From contig JAUWMI010000016.1 in NCBI GenBank assembly GCA_030613245.1, positions 1 through 64,000 on the forward strand: a DNA stretch of 64,000 bases. The letters run 5' to 3'. The DNA comes from Candidatus Sumerlaeota bacterium (GTDB lineage Bacteria; Sumerlaeota; Sumerlaeia; MWCT01; JAUWMI01). Below the pieces are notes generated by a model. It worked only from the letters and a program-made list of their open reading frames with translations. It did not search any database and was not told the origin of the DNA. Below, piece after piece: positions 37,001 through 45,505 of this stretch. Every line of letters starts with the position of its first letter. Within the stretch, counting starts at the first letter, position 1. Made by a program: the position numbers and the translations under genes.

Positions 37001-37856
37001 AATACCTTCTGCTCCACCGCCCCAGGAGATCGGTCCTATTGACCTTGGCGATCTGAACCTGGAAGGAAACATTGACATCGCCTCACTCGTTTTTTCGAAT
37101 TTGACCTTTAAGGATCTTGCGGTGCACTTCCTGATAGCCAAGAGCACTGTAACCATAGAAAAATGCGCGACGAAGCTGAATCAGGGCGAGGTGAACCTTA
37201 CGGGCAAGGTGCAGACAAACGTCCCTGGTTTTCGCTACGATGTCGAATTCCAGGCAAAAAATCTTGCGATTGCTCCTTTCACTGATGCCTTTATTCCATC
37301 ATTGCGTAACGTGATTGAAGGTACGCTGAATTGTCAGTCTGTTGTGCAGGGGCAAGGTTTGCTGCCGGAAAATCTTGCAAAGAATCTCTCCGGCAATGTG
37401 ACATTCGATGTCTCTGATGGGCGCTTGAATAATATACCGGTGCTCGACGCCATCGCTGGCCTGACAAAAATCCTCGAGCTCCGGGAGTTGCGATTTTACT
37501 CTGCAAAAGGACGCTTCGACGCTCAGAATGGTAAGGTGACAATCCCGGAACTGGATTTTATTGGGAAACTGCAAAAACTGGGGGTAACGGGATGGGTCAA
37601 CTTTGACCAGGAGATTGAATTCGAAGTTGCCCTGGCTTTAAGCGCTGGCCTGGATGAAAAAGTCCGTGATCTCAGGTACATCGGCGAGCTGCTCACAACA
37701 CAGGATGGCTATGTCAGATTGCCTATTCCTATTGTGGTCACCGGAACTCTGACAAAACCGAAGGCAAAGTTTAGGCTCACCGAGTCGCTCAAAGATGTGG
37801 GCAAAGATCTTCTGCGGGATGCTCTCAAGAGGCAACTGGAGAAGTTGATGGAATAG
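34035..37856 (+). CDS. AsmA-family protein, probable intermembrane lipid-transport bridge
   Basis: 1273 residues. A cytoplasmic start of about 17 residues with RRRW precedes one membrane helix (about 18-41), followed by a very long repetitive beta-strand-rich periplasmic region with the AsmA opening RGVLLVRLGKQIGQKITAGSIELHPLSRIQIQNL. The C-terminal part (about 1100-1270) has the conserved AsmA ending with LSGNVTFDVSDGRL and LPIPIVVTGTLTKPKAKF. AsmA/TamB/YhdP-type proteins form grooves that carry phospholipids towards the outer membrane. A 30-residue K/P/A-rich linker interrupts the N-terminal part near residue 155. Translational coupling to the YihY-type protein suggests a joint envelope role (inference). 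Confidence 0.9.
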   Translation: MMVPHSTSSNKPRTRRRWKKILAIVTIAAAVLLMLVVISTYMYVTSDRFLRGVLLVRLGKQIGQKITAGSIELHPLSRIQIQNLTAVSLEDQQPLLQIEKLDVQYNLLAILVKKKMAIKQLDLTGLQLTARRDAKGRWNFEPAERAVPEVAPEKRAPVKKPSKAKPTKLALPKLAIESIRIADANISLIDESQKPGTPRSLAINNIVVEVKDLVAGRSGSLHLHAEPRLHEGIATDIRQGKIQLDSQITLDSTLKGITCTGDLSITGVRGVLQGVQVKNFALSSHHDIKLEETGVLALRALSFAFMHNDRPGGEINITGNLNTATQEGVLSLLVKDINRNLLDLAFAHAGVQFQDTTINVNNKIEITEAGQAVRVAGKVDVRDFSLLAPAFHPQPTEPMQVAAEYDGQINLKQQIAKLSQFNFRASQKGREFGKGSLNQPLVIALGQAELPGSAPAETRFVLKIHDLDITQFEPFLVPSPEFDLKGGVIQLDMLVTTHEKGKKIRLTGDAEVRNLKAAVAGSDLGSLDVAAKLSCSLENGETLIVKPVEIVVSQNGKRSGEIRLESTADLKRKKMDATITMKNLDLTAFRMFYADVKEVSLKSALVDFQGVLQAIDSQKQILAEGTLSVRNIALQLPTVPSKPEYALGLNSTYKMGFNYDTYIASVETFTLELQERNRRAAEITLAKPVKLPLQEIAQPGAKLQVPDSKLTIQCSDLGLELFNPILVAVGGIEATKGSFSTTSELVCENNLDTIVLKGTSDVKDLSISLPGMAFSGLSTNSTYDVVLAKRKTVTIRSFETRLSKLNEPAGQLAVAGGVDLKTLDGKFDISLEGINERLMADFIHQYLPDVELKSATVNFVTSLELANNLQKVNSKGNLTVENIRLAHKDMPQAADQAFRVVLAHDISMDGQLYDLKSLSLELARGSLPPQRLSCKALVDLRKSAGKSSITITSKGLNLDQYLGDIIQMPGKTVSDQATRGRQPSSKQTSIPSAPPPQEIGPIDLGDLNLEGNIDIASLVFSNLTFKDLAVHFLIAKSTVTIEKCATKLNQGEVNLTGKVQTNVPGFRYDVEFQAKNLAIAPFTDAFIPSLRNVIEGTLNCQSVVQGQGLLPENLAKNLSGNVTFDVSDGRLNNIPVLDAIAGLTKILELRELRFYSAKGRFDAQNGKVTIPELDFIGKLQKLGVTGWVNFDQEIEFEVALALSAGLDEKVRDLRYIGELLTTQDGYVRLPIPIVVTGTLTKPKAKFRLTESLKDVGKDLLRDALKRQLEKLME

Positions 37857-37890
37857 GAGTGAGCCAAAGAAGCAGCAAAGCATATGAGTA

Positions 37891-37922
37891 GGGGCGATCC
37901 GGCGGGTCGCCCCTCTATTCTT
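37891..37922 (+). terminator. Probable terminator after the AsmA-family gene
   Basis: GGGGCGA (37891-37897) pairs with TCGCCCC (37907-37913) around a nine-base loop, followed by the moderately T-rich TCTATTCTTT. It lies 35 bases after the AsmA-family stop. Confidence 0.6.
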
Positions 37923-37962
37923 TACATCCTGATTACAGAACAGAGTGGATTTCCACGCGTCC

Positions 37963-38652
37963 ATGAAAACCCGATATTCACACCGCTGGGATTTAAGCCC
38001 CAGAGACGCCATCGCCTTGCAGACCAGACTGGCCAGCCGGGTCAGGCTGAAAAATGCCGTGCGCTATCGAGACATTCGGACGATCGCTGGCGCAGATGTT
38101 GCCTATTCAAAGGAAACAGATTATTGCTTTGCAGTAGTTGTGGTGTTAAAGTTTCCGGAGCTAAGCGTTATTGAGGAAGCCACGCACGTTTGCGAGGGGC
38201 CTTATCCCTATGTTCCGGGTCTTCTTACGTTTCGCGAAGCCCCGCCTCTGATCCAGGCATTTGCCAGGATTCGCACAATCCCTGACGTCATGGTGTTTGA
38301 CGGTCAGGGGATTGCCCATCCTCGGCGTATGGGATTGGCGACTCACCTTGGCATCCTTTTTGATTGCCCGTCAATTGGATGCGCAAAGAGCCGTCTGTGG
38401 GGGCATTACGCAGAGCCGGGCAAGCTGGCCGGAAGCTGGGTCGCGCTGCGAGACAACCGCAATCGCACTATTGGGTGTGTCTTGCGAACAAAACGCGGGT
38501 GCCGGCCTGTTTTTCTCTCCCCAGGCCACAACGTCACCCTACCACTGGCCCGGAAGATTATCCTTCGCACCGTGACGCACTACCGTATTCCCGAAGTAAC
38601 ACGTCTTGCACACCTGCTGGCAAACAAGCTGCGGCGAGATTACCAACGCTAG
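37963..38652 (+). CDS. nfi: Endonuclease V (deoxyinosine 3' endonuclease)
   Basis: 229 residues from the ATG at 37963; a GTG at 37945 would add six residues and neither has a clear ribosome site. Endonuclease V nicks DNA 3' to hypoxanthine and other deaminated bases. All family blocks are present in order: GADVAYS with the metal-binding Asp, YVPGLLTFREAP with the metal Glu, FDGQGIAHPRRMGLATHLG, and the IGCAKSRL segment. The C-terminus (TRLAHLLANKLRRD) is complete. It converges on the radical-SAM gene downstream. Confidence 0.95.
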   Translation: MKTRYSHRWDLSPRDAIALQTRLASRVRLKNAVRYRDIRTIAGADVAYSKETDYCFAVVVVLKFPELSVIEEATHVCEGPYPYVPGLLTFREAPPLIQAFARIRTIPDVMVFDGQGIAHPRRMGLATHLGILFDCPSIGCAKSRLWGHYAEPGKLAGSWVALRDNRNRTIGCVLRTKRGCRPVFLSPGHNVTLPLARKIILRTVTHYRIPEVTRLAHLLANKLRRDYQR

Positions 38653-38741
38653 CAGCTGAGGACTGGCACAAGGCCTGCTCCTACGTTTTCATGTGCAAGC
38701 AGAATTTTTCATTGGACAACCGGATGGCTACCGCCGATGGC

Positions 38742-40214
38742 TTATGCAGTACGGTCCGATTGAAGCAGGTGTCTCAAGCGCCGCCATGCTGCCTTGAGAT
38801 AGTTCAATACGGTTGGCAGCGATCCAGCGTGTCGTAAGGTGCGCAAAATATACTTTGGCCGTAACGAAAGACGCAGCAATGCCCTTTTTCGCCATCGTGT
38901 GAGGTCCTCAGCAGAGAGGGTGTATGTCCGCACAACACCGTGCGCATAGCTGCCCTGGTGTAATTGTTCCGCCTGCAATAGCCCTTCCCTTACGGCAATA
39001 TCATAGAATTCCGTGCCCGGCAACGGATAGGCGATATTGATGTCGAAAAAGTCCGTATCTAGCTCGCGTGCGAACTTAAAGGTCTGCTTTAAGGTATTCC
39101 GCGTTTCCCATGGCAAACCAATCACATAGAATGCATGGGTTAGCAATCCATGACGCCGACAAATGCGCATCGCCTCACGTGCTTGCTCGAGTGTGGTGGT
39201 CTTCTTCATCTTCTGCAAAAGCTCCTGCACACCACTTTCCACACCAAATGCCACGACCCAGCATCCAGCGCGTTTCATCCACTCTGCCCGCTCGTCGTCT
39301 ATGGTATCCACACGGCTATTGCATCCCCAGTGAATCCGTAAACCCTTTTCGCAAATCAGCTGACAGAGCTCTATCACCCATCGCTTGTTCATAGTAAGGG
39401 TGTCGCCATGGAAGAGAAACTCCTGAATGTCGTGGTGGTATACACACTCTTCAATCTCCGCCACGATGTTTTGTGGCGACCGCAGACGCAGCCGATAGTG
39501 CGAAAGGTGACCTGCCGGACAGAAAATGCACCGACCAGGACAACCACGGTTAGCGTAAATTACTGTCAGCCGTTTCCCGGTCTCAGGACTTCGATAGAGA
39601 TTATTATCCAACAAATCTCTCGCCGGAAAGGGGAGAGTATCGAGGTTGTCAATAAACGTACGCTCAGTCGTTTGAAATACAAGTGGCAGCTCGCTGTCAA
39701 CACTGGATCGGCATAGGATGCCTGCAACGTCCTTTAGCGATTTTCCTGCAATAATGTCGTAAAGCGTATACTCCGGCTCACCCAGGAGGATGACATCCAG
39801 CAATGGATTCTGACCAAGTACCTCTTCACTGAAGATAGTCAGATACTCGCCCTTGCCAATTGTGACAATGCCCGGGTTAGATTCCTTGGCCAATTCACAG
39901 ACGTGAAGGTCATCACGCACAGTAGCCGTGGTTGTATTGAGAACCAGATAATGTGGTGAAAATTCGTGAAGGTCGCGGACGATGGCGTGCAAACCTTGCC
40001 CCAAGGCCGGATAGTCTACAATACGAACCATTGCCCCGGCCTTCCGTGCCATAGCTCCCAGATATGCAAGATCAATTGGAGCAAAAACGACCTGCACGGT
40101 CTGATCCTCAACTCTAGACTGGCAGCGGTCGTCGCGCCGATACAGACCGGAAGGTGGGTTGATGATCAAAACCCGCTTTTGTGATTGCTTATCCATCATA
40201 TCAGACTGAAACAT
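38742..40214 (-). CDS. B12-binding-type radical SAM enzyme, substrate unknown
   Basis: 490 residues. The N-terminal half looks like a Rossmann-type cobalamin-binding domain (RVLIINPPSG, FAPIDLAYLGAMARKAG, ILLGEPEYTLYDII). The radical-SAM motif CX3CX2C is Cys225, Cys229 and Cys232 (RGCPGRCIFC). Later segments FHGDTLTMNKRWVIELC, VAFGVESGVQELLQKMKK and FYVIGLPWETRNTLKQT match the BchE/HpnP-like class of class B methylase-type enzymes. The classic cobalamin-ligand His of DxHxxG is not evident. Such enzymes often methylate or rearrange lipids, cofactors or antibiotics; nothing nearby fixes the substrate. An ATG seven codons in (MDKQSQKR) is an alternative start. Confidence 0.85.
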   Translation of the reverse strand: MFQSDMMDKQSQKRVLIINPPSGLYRRDDRCQSRVEDQTVQVVFAPIDLAYLGAMARKAGAMVRIVDYPALGQGLHAIVRDLHEFSPHYLVLNTTTATVRDDLHVCELAKESNPGIVTIGKGEYLTIFSEEVLGQNPLLDVILLGEPEYTLYDIIAGKSLKDVAGILCRSSVDSELPLVFQTTERTFIDNLDTLPFPARDLLDNNLYRSPETGKRLTVIYANRGCPGRCIFCPAGHLSHYRLRLRSPQNIVAEIEECVYHHDIQEFLFHGDTLTMNKRWVIELCQLICEKGLRIHWGCNSRVDTIDDERAEWMKRAGCWVVAFGVESGVQELLQKMKKTTTLEQAREAMRICRRHGLLTHAFYVIGLPWETRNTLKQTFKFARELDTDFFDINIAYPLPGTEFYDIAVREGLLQAEQLHQGSYAHGVVRTYTLSAEDLTRWRKRALLRLSLRPKYILRTLRHAGSLPTVLNYLKAAWRRLRHLLQSDRTA

Positions 40215-40616
40215 GTATAGACAATTACGTATTTATATGCGTGAAGAACTTGATCTTATGTTCCAAGGAAAACGGCTCTTAGTCAACAGGATAATTGCTT
40301 ACCCCACCCCCGGGGAAGAAAAGGGCATCCTTATCTTTACCTGCTTTTTCTTGACACCTGAAAAACTGTTCCTATACGATAGGCCTACTTGTTATTGGGT
40401 TTACGCCTTTTAACAGGTTTCGTCGAATTTAAAACTGACGTTTATTGCAGGTGCAAAGGAAGAGAGGATAACAAATTCTCGATCTTGTTTGAATTCCAGA
40501 GCACCAGTAAGAACGTTCAACGATTTCCATACAATACACTCGTCCTTCCCTTCTGTTTCAAAAGGCGCATCAGCTGCCTTAATTTTCAAGCGGACCATAG
40601 ATGGGAGCATAGATGA
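40215..40616. other. Intergenic region upstream of lysS
   Basis: About 400 bases between the divergent radical-SAM gene and lysS. It holds a predicted + strand promoter (entered separately), leaving a leader of about 230 bases before lysS. I searched it for a T-box (AGGGTGG-type antiterminator) and see none. A - strand frame of 62 codons (40410-40598) has a plausible composition but no ribosome site, so I do not call it. Confidence 0.4.
40351..40378 (+). promoter_or_regulatory. Predicted promoter upstream of lysS
   Basis: TTGACA (40351-40356) and TATACG (40373-40378) are 16 bases apart; an alternative -10, TACGAT at 40375, gives 18. It points towards lysS-lolC-lolD. Confidence 0.45.
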
Positions 40617-41564
40617 ATGTCGGATGAGATTATTAAGAATCGGTACCAGAAAGCAGAGGCCCTTCGCAAAGAAGGGATCAATCCTTTTGTTAACCGCTAT
40701 ACACCTGAGCAAAAGAGTAGCGAGATACTTGCCAATGCAGACGAGCTAATTAGCTCGGAACAGCCGGTCAGTGTGGCTGGAAGGGTGCTGGCGATTCGCA
40801 CCTTGGGCAAAGCAGCGTTCTTCCATATGCAAGATGGAACGGGCAAAATTCAAATCTATATCAAGCAAGGCATGGTAAGCGATGAAGGTTATCGCCTTCT
40901 AAAGCAGTATATTGACACCGGTGACATTGTTGGCATTCAAGGTACGGTTTTTAGAACAAGAACCGGGGAAGTAACAGTTGGCGCTAGGCAATTGCAGTTG
41001 TTAACAAAGTCTATGCGGCCCCTGCCTGAAAAATGGCACGGACTACGCGATCAAGAAACGCGCTACCGGCAACGCTACGTTGATCTGATCGTGAATGAAA
41101 ATGTGCGACGTACGTTCGAGCTGCGAAGCAAAATTGTTAGCAGCTTTCGACGCTACCTCGACAGCCAGGGCTACATTGAAGTCGAGACCCCTATGATGCA
41201 GCCCGTCTACGGCGGAGCGCTGGCAAGGCCTTTTACTACCTACCATAATGCTCTTGATATGCCACTATTTCTGCGCATAGCGCCGGAGCTCTATCTCAAG
41301 CGTCTTGTGGTGGGCGGTTTTGAGAAAGTCTACGAGATTAATCGCAACTTTCGCAACGAGGGCATCTCGACGCAGCACAATCCGGAATTCACCATGCTCG
41401 AGCTATACACTGCCTACTGGGACTATACTGATATGATGCGGTTTCTGGAAAAGATGATTAAGGCGGTGTGCCAGGATGTCCTGGGCTGCTTACAATTCGA
41501 CTATCTGAGTGATAGAATAAATCTCGAAGCCAAGTGTGAACATCTTACAGTGCTCAAGCGATAG
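40617..41564 (+). CDS. lysS: Lysyl-tRNA synthetase, 5' part of a frameshifted gene
   Basis: 315 residues covering the anticodon-binding OB domain ([32 protein letters not shown]) and the first half of the class II catalytic domain, with motif 1 ([23 protein letters not shown]) and motif 2 ([24 protein letters not shown]). It ends prematurely after EHLTVLKR. One base earlier or later in the frame, the sequence continues as [13 protein letters not shown] into the 3' part, so one base is missing at about 41553-41556. Together the parts give about 499 residues, the normal length. No slippery heptamer is visible. A consensus error in the assembly or a recent mutation is more likely than programmed frameshifting. 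Confidence 0.93.
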   Translation: MSDEIIKNRYQKAEALRKEGINPFVNRYTPEQKSSEILANADELISSEQPVSVAGRVLAIRTLGKAAFFHMQDGTGKIQIYIKQGMVSDEGYRLLKQYIDTGDIVGIQGTVFRTRTGEVTVGARQLQLLTKSMRPLPEKWHGLRDQETRYRQRYVDLIVNENVRRTFELRSKIVSSFRRYLDSQGYIEVETPMMQPVYGGALARPFTTYHNALDMPLFLRIAPELYLKRLVVGGFEKVYEINRNFRNEGISTQHNPEFTMLELYTAYWDYTDMMRFLEKMIKAVCQDVLGCLQFDYLSDRINLEAKCEHLTVLKR

Positions 41565-42115
41565 AGCGGACAACGGGACTGCAGTTGCGCTGGTCGGATA
41601 GCAAGGAAGAGATTCACAAAGCCCTCGGGAAGCGTATTGAAGCGGATGAAGAGCTGTCACCACCGGAGCTCATTATGGCGTTTTTCGAACAGGAAGTTGA
41701 GCCTCAATTGGTACAGCCAACGTTTATTACCGAGTTTCCTCGCGCTTTGAGTCCGCTCGCTAAACATAAACCCGATGACCCCCTTGTTGCTGAGCGATTT
41801 GAGCTCTTCATCGGACGTTTGGAAACTGCCAATGCCTACACAGAGCTTAATGATCCCAGAGAACAATATGAGCGTTTCCATGAACAGGCGGAGTTGCGGA
41901 AGGCGGGCAAATTGGAAGCCTTCATGATGGATGAGGATTACATTCGGGCGCTGGAGTACGGGATGCCGCCGACGTGTGGCCTGGGCATTGGCGTTGATCG
42001 GCTCGTAATGTTACTGACCAACTGTTCCTCCATTCGCGATAGTATCCTCTTTCCCCTTATGCGGCCAGAGAGCTCCGCATCACCACAGGAGGGACAGGAC
42101 CCAACGGATGGTTAA
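41565..42115 (+). CDS. lysS: Lysyl-tRNA synthetase, 3' part of a frameshifted gene
   Basis: The remaining C-terminal part of the catalytic domain in the -1 frame relative to the 5' part. The homologous frame already resumes at 41555. It includes [16 protein letters not shown], the [20 protein letters not shown] segment that binds lysine and tRNA, and motif 3 ([21 protein letters not shown] with the class II arginine) followed by [11 protein letters not shown]. All catalytic parts are intact, which argues against an old pseudogene. It is followed by lolC after 65 bases, an arrangement (lysS-lolC-lolD) seen in several diderm lineages. Confidence 0.9.
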
Positions 42116-42180
42116 TCTGGCGTCCTTAGCCTTTGGCGACATCACCCACGGACGCATTCATTCAGGAGCTTGATCTTACA

Positions 42181-43398
42181 ATGACATTTGAGCGGTTCAT
42201 CAGTTTTCGCTATCTCCTGTCCAAGGAGCACAGGGCCCTTGTCTCGATCATCACGATCATCTCGATTATCGGGGTTATGCTGGGCGTAGGCGCCCTAATC
42301 GTGGTGATTTCTGTGATGGATGGTTTCGACAATGAGCTGGTGGGCAAGATGATGGGGGTCTTTTCGCACATTGAAATCTGGCAGGGATGGCAAGAAGAAA
42401 TGACGGATTACGAGCAGGTGATTGCAAAGGTCAGCAACGTGCCCGGGGTTGTGGCCGCAGCACCGATCATTACCCGTCAGGCGCTGCTTCAACCCTCAAC
42501 AGGCATTGAAACCCAGAAGGTCGGCGTGGAATTTCGCGGCATTGATCCTGAGCGTGAAAGCCATGTAACTTCATTTGCCAAGGATGTTGTCGCAGGCACT
42601 GGCTTGCCCGGCTGGCGTGAAGTGGTTATTGGCTGGAAGCTGTCCCAGCGACTCGGACTGACGGTGGGTGATGATGTGTATGCTATTACGAAGCTGGCTA
42701 GGACTGCAAATGGACCCGTTGCCAAAATTGCCAGACTTAAAGTTGTCGGTGTATTCAAATCCGGACTATACGACGTGGATTCAGCATTTGTATATTCCAA
42801 TCTGGCCACGGTGCGAAGCATCTTTCTCCTTGGCGAGGGTGTAGATTGTGTGCATGTGCACGTCGGGGATCCGTACCAGGTCAGGCAGATCAAAGGGCGC
42901 ATTGCCAGGGAGCTCGGTGGACACCGTACGATCCGCAGCTGGGACGAGCTGAACCGGGCGTTCTTCAATGCCCTGCGCATGGAAAAACTCGTGATGTTTA
43001 TTATTCTGATGCTTATTATTGTTGTTGCCGCTTTTAACATCGTTGGCACTCTCATTATGATTGTCACGCAAAAGACACGCGAGATCGGCGTCTTAAAATC
43101 TATGGGTGCTAACAACACGAGCGTTCTCAAGATTTTTCTCTTTTATGGAGTCACGATTGGGATTGTTGGAACAGCCGTTGGAGTGGTGCTCGGACTTGGG
43201 CTGTGTGGGCTCTTGAGGTTGATTCGTTACGACCTTCCTGATGCGATCTATGGGATTGACACCTTGCCGGTCTTAGTTGAGCCACTGACTGTTCTCATTA
43301 TTGTTGCGGCGTCGCTGGCAATTTGTATACTGGCCTCCCTTGTGCCGGCCTGGCAGGCGTCTCGCTTAGATCCTGTTGAGGCATTGCGCTATGAATAG
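42181..43398 (+). CDS. lolC: Lipoprotein-releasing ABC transporter permease LolC/LolE
   Basis: 405 residues from the ATG at 42181, which has an AGGAG site; a TTG at 42133 is less likely. Topology is one N-terminal helix, a periplasmic domain of about 230 residues and three C-terminal helices. The family start FISFRYLLSKEHRALVSIITIISIIGVMLGV and the FtsX segment IVTQKTREIGVLKSMGA are clear. It extracts outer-membrane lipoproteins from the inner membrane together with LolD. Only one permease gene is present, so it likely forms a homodimer (LolF-like). Confidence 0.95.
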   Translation: MTFERFISFRYLLSKEHRALVSIITIISIIGVMLGVGALIVVISVMDGFDNELVGKMMGVFSHIEIWQGWQEEMTDYEQVIAKVSNVPGVVAAAPIITRQALLQPSTGIETQKVGVEFRGIDPERESHVTSFAKDVVAGTGLPGWREVVIGWKLSQRLGLTVGDDVYAITKLARTANGPVAKIARLKVVGVFKSGLYDVDSAFVYSNLATVRSIFLLGEGVDCVHVHVGDPYQVRQIKGRIARELGGHRTIRSWDELNRAFFNALRMEKLVMFIILMLIIVVAAFNIVGTLIMIVTQKTREIGVLKSMGANNTSVLKIFLFYGVTIGIVGTAVGVVLGLGLCGLLRLIRYDLPDAIYGIDTLPVLVEPLTVLIIVAASLAICILASLVPAWQASRLDPVEALRYE

Positions 43399-44074
43399 TG
43401 TGCTTGAGGCAATTGAAGTCAAAAAGAATTTCTCTGACGCGCACCGCGTGCTGGAGGTTCTCAAGGGAGTGAATCTTTGCGTCCAGAAGGGCGAATCCAT
43501 AGCAATCGCAGGAGTATCAGGCGCTGGGAAAAGCACGCTCCTTCATCTGCTTGGTGCACTGGATCGTCCTACTGCAGGCACGATTATTCTCGCCGGGCAT
43601 AATTATAATGACCTGAAGGACAAAGAACTGGCTCAGATTCGCAATCGCAGAGTTGGCTTCATTTTTCAATTCCATCATCTGCTTGCCGAATTCTCCGCGC
43701 TGGAAAATGTTATGATCCCTTCCTTGATCAACGGGTCGCCTCGTGAGGAGGTAACAAAGCGCGCAAAGCTGCTGCTCGAGGAAGTTGGACTTGGCGAACG
43801 CTTGAACCATCGGCCTGCGAAGCTATCTGGTGGTGAACAGCAGCGTGTTGCTCTGACACGCGCCTTGGTCAATGACCCTGACATCGTGCTGGCTGATGAG
43901 CCCACAGGCGACCTGGATCTCAATACTGGCGCCGAGATGATCAATCTGATCTGGTCCCATACGGTTGAGCGTGGTAAGTCCCTTGTTATTGTAACGCACG
44001 ACCCGGAAATTGCCTCTAAGGCTCACCGCATATATCGCCTTCACAATGGCATCCTGTGTGACGAAAAAGCTTGA
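43391..44074 (+). CDS. lolD: Lipoprotein-releasing ABC transporter ATPase LolD
   Basis: 227 residues from the ATG at 43391, inside the end of lolC. Walker A (GVSGAGKST), the Q-loop, signature LSGGEQQRVALTRAL, Walker B (DIVLADEPTGDLD) and the switch His (VIVTHDPE) are all intact. It supplies ATP hydrolysis for LolC; the eight-base overlap implies coupled synthesis. Confidence 0.96.
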   Translation: MNSVLEAIEVKKNFSDAHRVLEVLKGVNLCVQKGESIAIAGVSGAGKSTLLHLLGALDRPTAGTIILAGHNYNDLKDKELAQIRNRRVGFIFQFHHLLAEFSALENVMIPSLINGSPREEVTKRAKLLLEEVGLGERLNHRPAKLSGGEQQRVALTRALVNDPDIVLADEPTGDLDLNTGAEMINLIWSHTVERGKSLVIVTHDPEIASKAHRIYRLHNGILCDEKA

Positions 44075-44163
44075 AAACCTGAAAAAATGTGCTATGAGGA
44101 CTGCATGCATTGGCTAAAGCAGCGATTTTTCTCAGCGCCGGTTCGGCAGAGGAGGTAACACGG

Positions 44164-45042
44164 TTGGGCCTGAAAATTTATCTTAATGGAAAATATGTGG
44201 ACGTACGAAATGCTAAGATTAGTATCTTTGATCATGGCGTGCTTTACGGCGATGGCGTCTTCGAAGGTATTCGCGCCTATAAGGGCTGCATATTTCGTCT
44301 TAAACAGCATCTCGAGCGGCTGTACGCCTCTGCAAAATATATCATGCTGAAAATTCCGTTGACACTCGGTCAGATGACCGATGTTGTGGTCAATACCTGT
44401 CGGATGAACAAGATTAAGGATGGCTATATTCGATTGGTAGTTACGCGTGGGCCGGGTACTCTGGGATTGGCTCCATGGCTCTGCACGAAGCCTACCATTT
44501 TTGTTATTGCGGACCGCATCAAACTGTATCCCGAGGAATTTTACAAGAACGGTTTATCTATAATTACAGTACCCACACTGCGCAATTTGCCGGAAACAAC
44601 TAGCCCCCGCGTGAAGTCGCTCAACTATCTCAATAATATTCTTGCCAAGATCGAGGCGCATAACTCTGGCGTGCAGGAAGCATTAATGCTGAACCAGCGG
44701 GGCTATGTGGTTGAATGTTCCGGCGAGAATATTTTTATAGTAAAAGGCAGTACGCTCTATACACCTCCCGTCTACCTCGGCGCATTGAAAGGCATCACCC
44801 GTGATTGTATTATCGAGATTGCCACTCACCTTGGCTTCCGTGTGATCGAAGAACCCTTCACGCGCTTCGATGTCTTTGATGCTGATGAGTGTTTCCTCAC
44901 CGGCACGGCTGCAGAGGGCATTCCCGTCGTGAAGGTTGATAATCGCATCATTGGGAACGGCAGGCCCGGGAAGATTACGAAATTGCTCATTAAGAAATAT
45001 CGCGAGATAACGTCAACCGATGGCGTTATGATTTACTCATGA
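44164..45042 (+). CDS. ilvE: Branched-chain amino acid aminotransferase (class IV)
   Basis: 292 residues from a TTG at 44164, chosen because AGGAGGT lies seven bases upstream and the family sequence (LKIYLNGKYVDV) begins there; a TTG at 44110 would add 18 unrelated residues. This PLP enzyme transfers amino groups between branched-chain amino acids and 2-oxoglutarate. Seen are HGVLYGDGVFEGIRAY, the PLP lysine in RVKSLNYLNN, a glutamate in VVECSGENIF and the LTGTAAEGIPV phosphate-binding segment. D-amino-acid aminotransferase or ADC lyase are related alternatives, but the length and motifs favour IlvE. A strong terminator follows. Confidence 0.9.
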   Translation: MGLKIYLNGKYVDVRNAKISIFDHGVLYGDGVFEGIRAYKGCIFRLKQHLERLYASAKYIMLKIPLTLGQMTDVVVNTCRMNKIKDGYIRLVVTRGPGTLGLAPWLCTKPTIFVIADRIKLYPEEFYKNGLSIITVPTLRNLPETTSPRVKSLNYLNNILAKIEAHNSGVQEALMLNQRGYVVECSGENIFIVKGSTLYTPPVYLGALKGITRDCIIEIATHLGFRVIEEPFTRFDVFDADECFLTGTAAEGIPVVKVDNRIIGNGRPGKITKLLIKKYREITSTDGVMIYS

Positions 45043-45095
45043 GACGGCTGGCACGTTAGCCGCAGCAACGCGTTCAGTACCTAATAAATCTAGCC

Positions 45096-45140
45096 ATGGA
45101 AAAAGGGGCTGTAGCTAGCATCCTTTTTCCATTTTTTTTG
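45096..45140 (+). terminator. Rho-independent terminator after ilvE
   Basis: ATGGAAAAAGG (45096-45106) and CCTTTTTCCAT (45122-45132) form an 11-base perfect stem with a 15-base loop, followed by a run of seven more T residues. It lies 54 bases after the ilvE stop and ends the lysS-lolCD-ilvE run. Confidence 0.85.
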
Positions 45141-45505
45141 TTTAATAGCATAGTTGCAGCTACGTGCCCACATATGCGGCTTTCCAGAAACGAGCGCATG
45201 GCCCTGGCTCATGCGGCATGCTCTGATAGCACTATGCACGACTCTTATCTGGAACGAAACGAGTGCCAGGTAACAACTTTCTTTTTGCATTGACATCAAG
45301 CCCCTTCGCTCTTACGGTATGAAATAGACGACTGTGCGTTGCGTGCGCTTTTCTTATAGTGACTGGGTTTTTGTTTGGCGCGTACTTCTTGTGATCAACG
45401 AATCGTGCTAGGCAATTTCGGGCGCGCGAAATGCAGGGTATCATTCAGAGTGAGCAGAGCGATCCCATGACAGACAAGGCCAGATTAGATAGGAGGTTAG
45501 TAGGG
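45141..45505. other. Intergenic region upstream of the trehalose cluster
   Basis: About 365 bases holding the presumed promoter of the trehalose cluster. No clear -35/-10 pair or operator stands out. The coding frame of the downstream lipoprotein opens at 45431, but the ribosome site AGGAGG near 45491 favours the start at 45506. Confidence 0.35.

Noticed and set aside
40410-40598. 62-codon - strand frame divergent from lysS
   Set aside because: Composition is plausible but there is no ribosome site or promoter, and it matches nothing I recognise.
40379-40616. T-box or other riboswitch in the lysS leader
   Set aside because: No AGGGTGG-type antiterminator sequence, specifier loop or terminator was found.
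41551-41560. Programmed -1 frameshift in lysS
   Set aside because: No X-XXY-YYZ slippery sequence or downstream pseudoknot is evident; a missing base is simpler.
42489-43130. 213-codon - strand open frame
   Set aside because: Antisense to lolC; composition (Ser, Thr, Pro, Arg runs) is that of a mirror frame.
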